Assembly: GCF_036898825.1 (NCBI RefSeq)
Contig: NZ_JARUND010000001.1
Coordinates: forward strand, 5,022,001 to 5,086,000
Direction: 5' to 3'
DNA length: 64,000 bases
Source: Streptomyces sp. B21-083
GTDB lineage: Bacteria; Actinomycetota; Actinomycetes; Streptomycetales; Streptomycetaceae
Under the pieces are notes generated by a model. The model did no database searches. It saw only the letters and a list, made by a program, of their open reading frames with translations, and was not told the origin of the DNA. Shown here piece by piece: positions 17,862 to 25,931 of the stretch; positions within the stretch are counted from its first letter, which is position 1; each line of letters opens with the position of its first letter. Made by a program: the position numbers and the translations under genes.

Positions 17862-20800
17862 TGCCGCCGACCGCCAAGAAGGCCCCTGTGCGCGTACTCA
17901 AGCAGATCGCGCAAAAGCCGGTCGAGCAGCACGAGGAATGGCTGAAGCTCCTCCGGCCCGACGGCCCCTTCATTGCTCTACCGGTCCTGGTCGAGGCGCT
18001 TCCGCAGGGTCTCGACACGGTGCCGGCCGAGACTGTCCAGCGGATCCGCCAGGCGTGGGCCGAGGTCCAGGGGGACACAGACCTGCTCGGCCCCGCATGG
18101 CAGCAGTTGATCCTGGAAGAGCTCCTCGGTTACCGCGGGCAAGTCCTTCGCCATGGTGCTGCGCTGCCCGGCGATCTCGGAACCAGCACTGTCGGCGATG
18201 TCTCAGGACGCATCTTGCCGGATGCCGTACTGATGGGCCCCGGCTCCGGTGGTCTCGCTGAGCGTGTACTCGTCTACCGGCGTCCTTGGGCCGAGCGCCT
18301 GGACAAGACGGAGAGCAAGGACCGACAGGCGCTCACCGAGCAGGCCGCTGAGCTCTGCCGACGCCGCGATGTTCCGGTGGCGCTTCTGACGAATGGTCGC
18401 CAGTGGGCACTGCTGCATGCACGGCCTCAGGAGCCGACAACGATCGCGGTGTTCGATGCAGACCTGTGGTTGGAGGAGCCACTTCTACTGCGCAGTTTCA
18501 CCACTTTGCTGAAGGCTAGGCGGGCGTACCAGGCGCCGAAGACCAACGAAGGCAAGTACACGGACAGCCTGGCCGCACTCTTCGCCCGCAGCGCCGAGGC
18601 GCAGGCGGAAGTCACCGACACGCTGGGCAAACAGGTTCGCGCGGCGGTGGAGCTGCTTGTCGGTGAACTGTCCCGACTGGACCGGGAGAATCGGGGAGAG
18701 ATCCTCGATGCCATCGCGCCCCGGGACGTCTACCGAGCTGCGCTGACCGTAATGATGCGGCTCGTCTTTCTCCTCTATGCGGAGGAGCAGCGGCTCCTGC
18801 CGATCGACGACGAGCTTTACCATGACTCCTACGCGGTCTCGGCGCTGTACGACCTACTGGAGATCGAGCGCACCAAGCACGGCGACGAGGTCGGCGACCG
18901 CCGCGAAGCGGCTTGGCCCCGGCTACTGTCGATCTTCGCTGCACTGCACGGCGGCTCCCGCCACCCCGATCTGCGAATCCCCGCCTACGGCGGCTCCTTG
19001 TTCGACCCGGACCGGTTCTCGTGGCTGACCCGGGCCAAGGTCACGGACCGCGTCGTCTATCAGATCCTCGACTCGTTGCTGACCCTTCGCCGGAAGGGGA
19101 AGGGGGCCGAGAGGCTCTCCTACAAGGGACTCGATGTCGAGCAGATCGGCCACGTCTACGAAGGTCTGCTGGAGTACTCCTGCCTCAAGGTCACGGAGCC
19201 CTACCTGGGGCTCTTCGGCAAGTTCGAGCCCGAGATCAAGCTCGTCGAGCTAGAGACCTGGCAGGAGGCGGGGACTCTGGAGGACGAGCTCAAAGAACGG
19301 ACCGGAGCGACGCTCAAGCAGATCGCCAAGGCCCTCACGACGCAGCCGAACCTCGATCAGCACGCAGCACTGCACGCGGCCTGTGACAACGACGAAGCGC
19401 TGGCGACGCGGGTGGCCGGCTTCTACGGACTGCTACGGATGGACCTCCGTGACCAGCCGACGGTATTTCCCACCGATGCGGTGATAGTTACCCAGGTTGG
19501 CGACCGTCGAGCCACCGGCACCCACTACACACCACGCCGTCTCGCTGAAGAGATCGTCGAACACACGCTGGCCCCGCTGTGCTACGCCCCAGGGCCCGCG
19601 GAAGGTGTCGCCCATGACGGCGTGTGGCACGCGAAGTCTGCGAGAGAACTGCTGGAGCTGAAGATCCTCGACCCGGCCATGGGCTCAGGCGCTTTCCTGG
19701 TCTCCGCCTGCCGGTATGTCGCCGAGCGGGTCGTGGAGGCGTGGGAACGCGATGGGCTGCCGGATGATGTTGCCGAGTACGCGGGTGACGCTGACCGTGA
19801 CGAACTGCTCCTTGATGCCCGAAGGTTGGTCGCGGATCGTTGCCTTCACGGAGTCGATCGGGACGAGATGGCAGTGGAGCTCGCCAAGCTGTCTCTGTGG
19901 TTGGTGACTCTGGCGAAGGGGCGCCCCTTCTCGTTCCTCGATCATGCGTTGCGCTGCGGCGACTCGCTGGTGGGCACGCTGTCTGCGGACCAGATCAGCT
20001 CGTTCCACCTTGACCCCGAGCGGGGTCACCTGATCAACGCGCGCATCACCGGCGCCATCGATGAGCTGACCGGCCCTCTCCTGTCTCGTGCTGCCGAGCT
20101 GCGTCGGGAGATCGAGGCGATGCCGGTGCTCGATATCCGCGATGCCAACACAAAGGCCGACAAGCTGCACGAGGCCGAGAAGCTGACCGGCCGGCTTCGA
20201 CTTGCGGCGGACGCGGTTGTGGGCGCGGCGCTCTCGGCGCAGGTGCTGGAGGAGTCTGAGGTCGAAGACGTCACGGGGGAACGGAACGTGGGCGGCAACC
20301 GCGCCGTGTTCCGCTCCGCGACAGCTGCGGCGAAGGAAGAGGTCTACGACGACCGGTTGACCGCCGTCTCGGAGATGGTCCAGAAGGCGATACTTGGAGA
20401 TGAGGAGGCGTACGCCGAGGCCCGCGCGCTCGTCGACGGGTGGCTGAAGGGCCCCCGTGAGGCACCGATTCGGCCACTGCACTGGCCTTTGGACTTCCCG
20501 GAGCTGCTGGGCGTCGAAGGAGGCCGAAGCTTCGACGCCGTGATCGGCAACCCGCCGTTCATCGGTGGCCAGAAGCTCACAGGCAACCTCGGTACCGACT
20601 ATCGCGAATACCTCGTAGACAAGATCGGCAAGGGCGTTCGCGGAAGCGCCGACCTGTGCGCTTACTTCCTGCTGCGCAATCTGAGCCTGGCTCCGAACCG
20701 GCGCACCGGCATCATCGCCACGAACACCATCGCCCAGGGTGACACCCGCGAGGTCGGCCTCGACCAGGCGGTGGCGCAGGGATGGAAGGTGTACCGGGCA

Positions 20801-21061
20801 GTCAAGTCACAGCCGTGGCCGGGGGCAGCAGCGCTTGAAGTGTCGCTGCTCTGGATCGGGCGGGCCACGGAGCGAGAACAGTACGTGTTGGACGACCTTG
20901 CCGTCCGGGGGATCACTCCGTCGCTGGACGCGCAGTCGCGTGTGTCGGGGAATCCGTATCGGTTGGTAGCCAACCGAGGACAGGCTCGCACATCGGTCGA
21001 ACGTGCTCGGCAGGGGTTTCGTGCTTCAGCCCGAGCAAGCACAGGCTCTGATCGAGCGTGA
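17861..21061 (+). CDS. drmMI: DISARM N6-adenine methyltransferase DrmMI, truncated by a frameshift in its specificity domain
   Basis: Class 1 DISARM methylase, which marks host DNA so the system spares it. The constant part is intact: an N-terminal region with LLTNGRQWALLHARP, SAM-binding motif I DPAMGSGAF (604-612) and catalytic NPPF (897-900). At 20959-20977 the reading frame crosses a palindrome (around RLVANR). Just after it a net +1 indel near 20980 shifts the frame, giving an abnormal tail (QARTSVERARQGF...) and a stop at 21061 (1066 residues). The expected product would continue through 21003-21946 to about 1361 residues. Reading from the same palindrome into the inverted copy keeps the frame correct, so the shift belongs to the cassette present here. 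Confidence 0.88.
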   Translation: MPPTAKKAPVRVLKQIAQKPVEQHEEWLKLLRPDGPFIALPVLVEALPQGLDTVPAETVQRIRQAWAEVQGDTDLLGPAWQQLILEELLGYRGQVLRHGAALPGDLGTSTVGDVSGRILPDAVLMGPGSGGLAERVLVYRRPWAERLDKTESKDRQALTEQAAELCRRRDVPVALLTNGRQWALLHARPQEPTTIAVFDADLWLEEPLLLRSFTTLLKARRAYQAPKTNEGKYTDSLAALFARSAEAQAEVTDTLGKQVRAAVELLVGELSRLDRENRGEILDAIAPRDVYRAALTVMMRLVFLLYAEEQRLLPIDDELYHDSYAVSALYDLLEIERTKHGDEVGDRREAAWPRLLSIFAALHGGSRHPDLRIPAYGGSLFDPDRFSWLTRAKVTDRVVYQILDSLLTLRRKGKGAERLSYKGLDVEQIGHVYEGLLEYSCLKVTEPYLGLFGKFEPEIKLVELETWQEAGTLEDELKERTGATLKQIAKALTTQPNLDQHAALHAACDNDEALATRVAGFYGLLRMDLRDQPTVFPTDAVIVTQVGDRRATGTHYTPRRLAEEIVEHTLAPLCYAPGPAEGVAHDGVWHAKSARELLELKILDPAMGSGAFLVSACRYVAERVVEAWERDGLPDDVAEYAGDADRDELLLDARRLVADRCLHGVDRDEMAVELAKLSLWLVTLAKGRPFSFLDHALRCGDSLVGTLSADQISSFHLDPERGHLINARITGAIDELTGPLLSRAAELRREIEAMPVLDIRDANTKADKLHEAEKLTGRLRLAADAVVGAALSAQVLEESEVEDVTGERNVGGNRAVFRSATAAAKEEVYDDRLTAVSEMVQKAILGDEEAYAEARALVDGWLKGPREAPIRPLHWPLDFPELLGVEGGRSFDAVIGNPPFIGGQKLTGNLGTDYREYLVDKIGKGVRGSADLCAYFLLRNLSLAPNRRTGIIATNTIAQGDTREVGLDQAVAQGWKVYRAVKSQPWPGAAALEVSLLWIGRATEREQYVLDDLAVRGITPSLDAQSRVSGNPYRLVANRGQARTSVERARQGFRASARASTGSDRA
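20959..20977. repeat. Palindromic junction site, left (proposed inversion site)
   Basis: TCGGTTGGTAGCCAACCGA: 8-base arms around a 3-base spacer, inside drmMI. Identity with the inverted copy begins here (from 20960) and not before. This is where a tyrosine recombinase would exchange strands to flip the segment. Confidence 0.75.
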
Positions 21062-21946
21062 CGTCCGCAACAAGGACGTGCTGTTTCCGTATCTCAACGG
21101 TGAGGACCTCAACTCCAGGCCAGACTGCTCGGCAAGCCGCTGGGTGATCAACTTCCACGACTGGACCGAGGAGCGCGCTCGCAGCTACCCCGAAGTGTTC
21201 GAGATCGTCGAACGCGACGTGAAACCGGAGCGAGCAAAGAACAGCGATCGCCGCCGTCGAGAGATTTGGTGGCGATTCACAAGGCCAACGCTTGACATGT
21301 ATGAAGCGATCTCTGGGCTGGACCGAGTCCTGGTGGTAGCTCGCGTGAGTAAGACGGGCTTGCCGGTCTTCACAGTACTGCTGGCCAAGTGATGAGTGAG
21401 CAGACGGTGTCTTTCAAGAAATGAAACTTCCGCTTCTTTCCATGCTCAGTAGCGCTACTCACAGCTGGGCCATCGCGCGCGCATCCAGCTTGAAGGCGGA
21501 CCTTCGCTATACGCCGTCCGACGTCTATGAGACATTGCCGCTACCCAGAGAGAAATCCGACATGGAAGCGACCGGGCGAATCCTCGATTCGGCACGCAGG
21601 CGAATCATGAGATGACCGGGAAATCGGCTTGACGAAGCTCTACAATCTGGTCCACGATGCGACCGTTGTGGATAGTGACATCTTGAGGCTGAGAGACTTT
21701 CACGTAGAGATCGATCAGGCGGTTGTAATTGCCTACGGCTGGCAGGACCTCAACATTGATCACGGATTTCATCAGACTCGCCAAGGAGTTCGCTGCACAA
21801 TCAGCCCCATGGCCAGGATTGAGATTCTTGACCGTCTACTAGAGCTTAACCATGAGCGACACACTTCCGAAAGCGGTACCCAGCAAGCCGGAATGAGCCT
21901 GAGAAATCGCCAGAGCGCTGCCCATGTGGGCGAGGTACTGTTCTGA
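21003..21946 (+). pseudogene. DrmMI C-terminal specificity cassette A (currently joined, frameshifted)
   Basis: C-terminal target-recognition part of the methylase in the orientation now fused to drmMI. Recognisable blocks lie in different frames: GFVLQPEQAQALIERDVRNK to VVARVSKTGLPVF (21003-21380), GQVMSEQTV (21383-21409), MKLPLLSMLSSATHSWAIAR to RRRIM (21421-21615), and GLTKLYNLVHDATVVDSDIL to EILDRLLELNHERH (21629-21946). At least four indels separate them, near 20980, 21378, 21410 and 21605. The blocks match the usual C-terminal order of DISARM/type IIG methylases. The cassette ends at the hairpin 21938-21963. It is either decayed or affected by consensus error in a mixed population. Confidence 0.8.
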
Positions 21947-21963
21947 TGGAAGGATCAGAACAG
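21938..21963. terminator. Hairpin at the meeting point of the two specificity cassettes
   Basis: Perfect 10-base arms CTGTTCTGAT / ATCAGAACAG around a GGAAGG loop. Both convergent cassettes end inside it (stop codons at 21944-21946 and 21955-21957), so it would terminate transcription of whichever cassette is joined to drmMI. Because it is symmetric it works in either orientation. Confidence 0.8.
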
Positions 21964-22996
21964 AAATCCATCTGTTGAAATTTGCTCACCCGGCTGCGGA
22001 TCCTTCCCGTTTCCTCCGGGTGACCGAAGAGATGATCTTTTCCTCGCAGATGGCTGTACGGCGGCTACCAGGCCTCCACCGCAGGTCCCCTCTAGAGCAT
22101 GTCGTTGATGATTGAGCTCGAGGAGGCGGTCCAGAATGTCAACCTGTGTAGCTGGGTCGATGGTATATCGCTTACCCTGTCGCGTTTGATGGAATCCGTA
22201 GGAAGAATCGATATCCACCCATCCGTAAGCGCTCGCCACCGCTCGATCGATCTCTTCGTGGAGAGATCGCAGACTCTGAACGTCGGCATCCACGACGGTC
22301 GCGTCGTGGACCAGATTGTAGAGCTTCGTCAATCCGATTTCCCGGTCTCGCATGATTCGCGCTGCGTGCCGAATCGAGGGTTCGCCCGGTCGCTTCCATG
22401 TCGGCATTCTCTCTGGGTGAGGCAATGTTTCATAAACGTCGGACGGCGTATAGCTGAGGTCCGCCTTCAAGTCGGATGCGCGCGCGATGGCCCAGCTGTG
22501 AGTAGCGCTACTGAGCATGGAGAAAAGCGCGAGATGCATTTCTTGAAAAGACCACCGTCTGCTCACTCATCACTTGGCCAGCAGATGTGAACGACCGGCA
22601 AGCCCGTCTTACTCACGCGAGCTACCACCAGGACTCGGTCAAGATGACGAGTCGCCTCGTAGAGCCTCGGCGCGCGTTCAGCAAATTGCCACCACCGCTC
22701 GCGGCGAGCAGCCCGTTGTTTTTTGCTCGCTCCGGTTTCACGTCGCGTTCGACGATCTCGAACACTTCGGGGTAGCTGCGAGCGCGCTCCTCGGTCCAGT
22801 CGTGGAAGTTGATCACCCAGCGGCTTGCCGAGCAGTCTGGCCTGGAGTTGAGGTCCTCACCGTTGAGATACGGAAACAGCACGTCCTTGTTGCGGACGTC
22901 ACGCTCGATCAGAGCCTGTGCTTGCTCGGGTGCAAGAATGAACCCCTTGCCTAGCACGTACGAACCGATGTGCGAGCCACCTCGGTTGGCTACCAA
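21955..22996 (-). pseudogene. DrmMI C-terminal specificity cassette B (silent, inverted, frameshifted)
   Basis: Second copy of the methylase C-terminal part on the opposite strand, with no promoter or methylase core of its own. Its first block (residues from LVANRGGSHIGSYVLGKGF to about VKPERAK) is open and would be in frame with drmMI after inversion. Further in, single-base indels occur near 22705, 22582, 22556 and a pair near 22410-22360. The first 80 residues are nearly identical to cassette A, then the two diverge (RRREIWWRFTR versus RRERWWQFAER; IDHGFHQ versus DSSYGFHQ). Divergence in the recognition region is what alternative specificities would look like. Confidence 0.8.
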
Positions 22997-23000
22997 CCGG
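22982..23000. repeat. Palindromic junction site, right (proposed inversion site)
   Basis: TCGGTTGGCTACCAACCGG, the reverse complement of the left site apart from its last base: 7-base arms around a 3-base spacer. It bounds cassette B on the recombinase side, 80 bases before the recombinase start. Confidence 0.75.
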
Positions 23001-23081
23001 CACGGGGCATACGGTCAAAGTTAGCCGAATTTAGATGAGTTATGGACATTATCGCGGAGATTCGCTTGCGTCATCGGGCGA

Positions 23082-23939
23082 ATGGCGACGTACCCGATCA
23101 TGTCCGTCGACAGGTTCATAGAGGCGCAGCGCGCCGATGGGTACTCGCCGAACACGATCAGGGCGCGGGCCGTGTGCGTCAGGTCCGTCGCGCGGCAGGC
23201 CGGGGTAGAGCCGGAGGACCTGCGAAACGTCCATGTGGTGGCGTACTTTGCGTCGCGCCCGCTGAAGCCGTGGTCGCGGCGGACGTACCTCAACCACCTT
23301 GGGGCCTTCGGCAAGTGGTTGGGTGTCAGCCTGATCGAGGGCATTCGGAAGCCGCCGGCACCCCGGTCCATCCCGAATCCCTTGCCTGATACGGAGCTGA
23401 ACAAGCTCGTCAAGGTGACAACCGGGCGCCACCGGGCCTGGGTTCTCCTCGGTGCGTTCTGCGGGTTGCGTGCGCATGAGACGGCCAAGTTGGAAGCCGG
23501 GGATCTGGTTGATGGAGAGGACGGCGAGGTAGTCATACGAGTGACAGGCAAGGGAGGCCGCACGGACATTGTCCCGGTTCCACCAGTGGTGCTCAAAGCG
23601 CTGGACAGATCCGTGGAAGGACGTTTTTGGCCGGGTGCCCGTCCGGAACGTGTCTCCCGCTCCGTTGCGACGACGGCAGCCAGGATCGGTATCAAGATGC
23701 GATATCACCAACTGCGCCATCGCTTCGGGACAGCTGTCTACCGAGCCTCCGGCAGAGATCTTCTGCTCACTCAAAGATTGATGCGCCACGCCTCACCTGC
23801 GACGACGGCGGGGTACGCCGCCGTGGCCGATGAGCGGATCCACGAAGTCATCCGGGCTTTGCCAGGGTCTGGATCTCCCGCGAGACGTGCTGCCCCTGCC
23901 TCAGCACCTTGCGGCCACTGCCATAAGTCTGCGGCGTAG
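23082..23939 (+). CDS. Tyrosine site-specific recombinase, proposed DISARM specificity invertase
   Basis: 285-residue XerC/D-like recombinase. The N-terminal SAM-like DNA-binding domain spans about residues 5-88 (SVDRFIEAQRADGYSPNTIR). The catalytic domain has a full set: R130 (FCGLRAHE), K157 (TGKGGR), H209 and R212 (YHQLRHRFGT), H236 (LMRHASP) and nucleophile Y245 (TTAGYAAV). Start ATG 23082, with ATG 23100 as an alternative; no strong ribosome site. It lies just outside the inverted drmMI cassettes and inside the DISARM locus, where normal class 1 loci have no recombinase. The inferred job is flipping 20960-22999 at the two palindromes. A role in island integration is possible but less likely given its position. 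Confidence 0.85.
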   Translation: MATYPIMSVDRFIEAQRADGYSPNTIRARAVCVRSVARQAGVEPEDLRNVHVVAYFASRPLKPWSRRTYLNHLGAFGKWLGVSLIEGIRKPPAPRSIPNPLPDTELNKLVKVTTGRHRAWVLLGAFCGLRAHETAKLEAGDLVDGEDGEVVIRVTGKGGRTDIVPVPPVVLKALDRSVEGRFWPGARPERVSRSVATTAARIGIKMRYHQLRHRFGTAVYRASGRDLLLTQRLMRHASPATTAGYAAVADERIHEVIRALPGSGSPARRAAPASAPCGHCHKSAA

Positions 23940-23954
23940 CCGGCATAGCCATCG

Positions 23955-25124
23955 TCAGTCGACGTCTACGACCTGGAATTGGTGGACAGACCGGATGTGG
24001 GCACGGTTGCCACTCATCTCGACGTCGCCGAGGACTTGCACCTCGTGTCCCTGTTCGTGGGCGCGGTTGGCCTCGGAATAGGGTTCGGCCGCCAGGAGCA
24101 TCCGGTAGCGGCGGTTGCGCTGGTACTCGTCACCAAGGGTGTATCCGGAGATGGTGACTTCGCCGGGCCCCTCTGAGGCTTCACGGTGCAGTCGTACGAC
24201 CGTTCCTCTCACCCTGACGTCGCGCTCGCCGAGGCGGGCACGTAGATCCTTTGCGCCATCAGCCAGCGCCTCAAGTGACCTTCGCCGAAAGGTGAGTGGA
24301 TGGGTTTCGAGGCCGATGGGATAGTCGGGAGACCAATTGAATTGGAGATCGAAGCTCTGTCCTTCCTTGCCCCCGATCTTTACGAGGGCTTCGCACAGGT
24401 TCGCGGACAGGCCAGTCGGTGCGAAGCGCTCGAAGTAGCTGAGGTCGTTGGTCTTCAATGCATGCTCTGCGGCATCGCGAGCGCAGAGGATGCCCGCATA
24501 CAGGGTGCGTGACACCTTCCGTTCGAAGGGCTCAGCGGGGTTGGTCGAGGGAGTGTCGAAGATGCTCAACTGCTGTGGCTCGGGCTGGGGAAGCGCTGTC
24601 TGTACTGCGATGATGTAGCTGCCGACCTGCGTTTGCCCGAGGCGTACGCCGCCGACGAAGTTCCTGGCCTGGCTTGGTCGAACGGGTGGCTGTACAGACT
24701 GTGGTTGAAGTGAGAGAGCTGACGTGGCGGCGGAGAGCATCAACTCCTGCAAGCCGATGAGTGCTGGGACAACGTCGAGCAAGGGCGCGGTGCCTGGCGG
24801 TCCGAGGGGCTGCAAGCGTAGGTACTGCGTGTCCGATGAGGGCATGAACAGGCCGCGAAGGATCTCGCTAGGACGTCGGTCCTCCACGGTGCCAAGGGTG
24901 TCGAGCAGCTCCGCCATTCGCTCTCGGTAGTCCCGGAGCTCAGCGTCGAGTGGCACCAACACCTGAAAGGGCCGGGTGTCAGCGCTGTCCGGAGGGGTGA
25001 ACTGCCAGATCTGTCCACTGCCGTAGTTCTGGGCGAAGGTCCATCCGTGTGCGCTGAGATAGCGGAGAACGGCGTGCGGCTCCAAGGACGTGACCTGGGC
25101 GATACGATCTTGGGAGAGACTCAC
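23955..25124 (-). CDS. Unknown 389-residue protein embedded in the DISARM locus
   Basis: 389 residues from GTG 25124, overlapping the stop of the gene upstream by GTGA, so the two are translationally coupled. The N-terminus (SLEPHAVLRYLSAHGWTFAQ, IWQFTPPDSADTRPFQVLVP) looks like a small alpha/beta module. A Gln/Pro-rich stretch follows at about 145-205. The C-terminal 100 residues (DVRVRGTVVRLHREASEGPG, then VQVLGDVEMSGNRAHIRSVH) are rich in short beta strands and suggest an OB-like fold. I do not recognise a named family. Its position between drmMI and drmA on the opposite strand suggests an accessory or regulatory role in defence, which is inference. Confidence 0.6.
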   Translation of the reverse strand: MSLSQDRIAQVTSLEPHAVLRYLSAHGWTFAQNYGSGQIWQFTPPDSADTRPFQVLVPLDAELRDYRERMAELLDTLGTVEDRRPSEILRGLFMPSSDTQYLRLQPLGPPGTAPLLDVVPALIGLQELMLSAATSALSLQPQSVQPPVRPSQARNFVGGVRLGQTQVGSYIIAVQTALPQPEPQQLSIFDTPSTNPAEPFERKVSRTLYAGILCARDAAEHALKTNDLSYFERFAPTGLSANLCEALVKIGGKEGQSFDLQFNWSPDYPIGLETHPLTFRRRSLEALADGAKDLRARLGERDVRVRGTVVRLHREASEGPGEVTISGYTLGDEYQRNRRYRMLLAAEPYSEANRAHEQGHEVQVLGDVEMSGNRAHIRSVHQFQVVDVD

Positions 25125-25639
25125 TTCGCCACCAGCATGTTCCTGAACGAGGGCGCGAAGAGCCCGTGTAGTGATTCGACGCTCAGAAGATTGGCGCGTG
25201 GAACCGGCACCGTGTGCGTGCTGCCCTGCCGGTCCTCGTCCAGAATCGGTTCATCGCCGTGGAAACAGGCCCAGTAGGCAGCGTGCCGGAGGAGGAGCCT
25301 GGTCTTGTCGACATCGATCCAGTCGGACGGATCGGTCGGCACCACTACTAAGAAGAGGAACCGGGGGATCTGATACGCCGGGCCGGCGAGCATATTGAAG
25401 TTCTTGATTTCGAGTGGGTACCTGAACTCGGCGTCGTTGCCTTTGGGCTTGGACCAGCTCTTCACCTGGGCGTTGATGGCCGGAAAGCCGATGGTTCCCC
25501 CGCGGCCCGGGTAGTTGATCGTCCAGTCCAGGCCGATGCGGTCGCGTCGGCCCGGCTTCTGGATGTCAAGGTTGGCGGCCACGGCAAGCGCTTCGACGAA
25601 CATCTCACCGAAGTCTCCTTGGTGCCCTTGATCGCCCAT
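25121..25639 (-). CDS. DUF4365-like protein (predicted nuclease-like fold)
   Basis: 172 residues from ATG 25639. GDFGEMFVEALAVAANLDIQ followed by RIGLDWTINYPG and FPAINAQVKSWSK gives the E...D...QVK pattern of DUF4365, a family with a restriction-endonuclease-like (PD-(D/E)XK) arrangement that recurs in defence islands. Whether it cleaves nucleic acid is unknown. It is divergent from drmA across 292 bases and coupled to the 389-residue gene. It could be a DISARM accessory or an independent two-gene system inserted here. Confidence 0.6.
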   Translation of the reverse strand: MGDQGHQGDFGEMFVEALAVAANLDIQKPGRRDRIGLDWTINYPGRGGTIGFPAINAQVKSWSKPKGNDAEFRYPLEIKNFNMLAGPAYQIPRFLFLVVVPTDPSDWIDVDKTRLLLRHAAYWACFHGDEPILDEDRQGSTHTVPVPRANLLSVESLHGLFAPSFRNMLVAK

Positions 25640-25931
25640 GGGCAGGCCCGAAAGGAACTGCTCGGCGCCGCTGTGCCCGGTTATGGCTGGTGATGGCTGG
25701 TGCGGGAGTCCGTGGAACGTCCCGCTGTTCGTTGCCTCGCCAGCCCCACCGTGCACTCGTGCTACTCCCCATCTCCGGTGGTGTCATGTCCCACGCTACC
25801 CATCCAGCGTGAGAGGAGTCCGGGGGACGGCGGGTTTCAGCCGGAGGCGAAGGCTTCTCTGCCCGCTGTCCGCGACTGTACGTTCGGCAATCGGCAGCGT
25901 GTTGTCTGCGCTGGTAGTTAGGGTTGTGTGC

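Noticed and set aside
25638..25931. Longer DrmA with 98 extra N-terminal residues
   Set aside because: The added part runs through the divergent promoter region, is Cys/Arg/Ser-rich and unlike DrmA; GTG 25932 has a suitable ribosome site.
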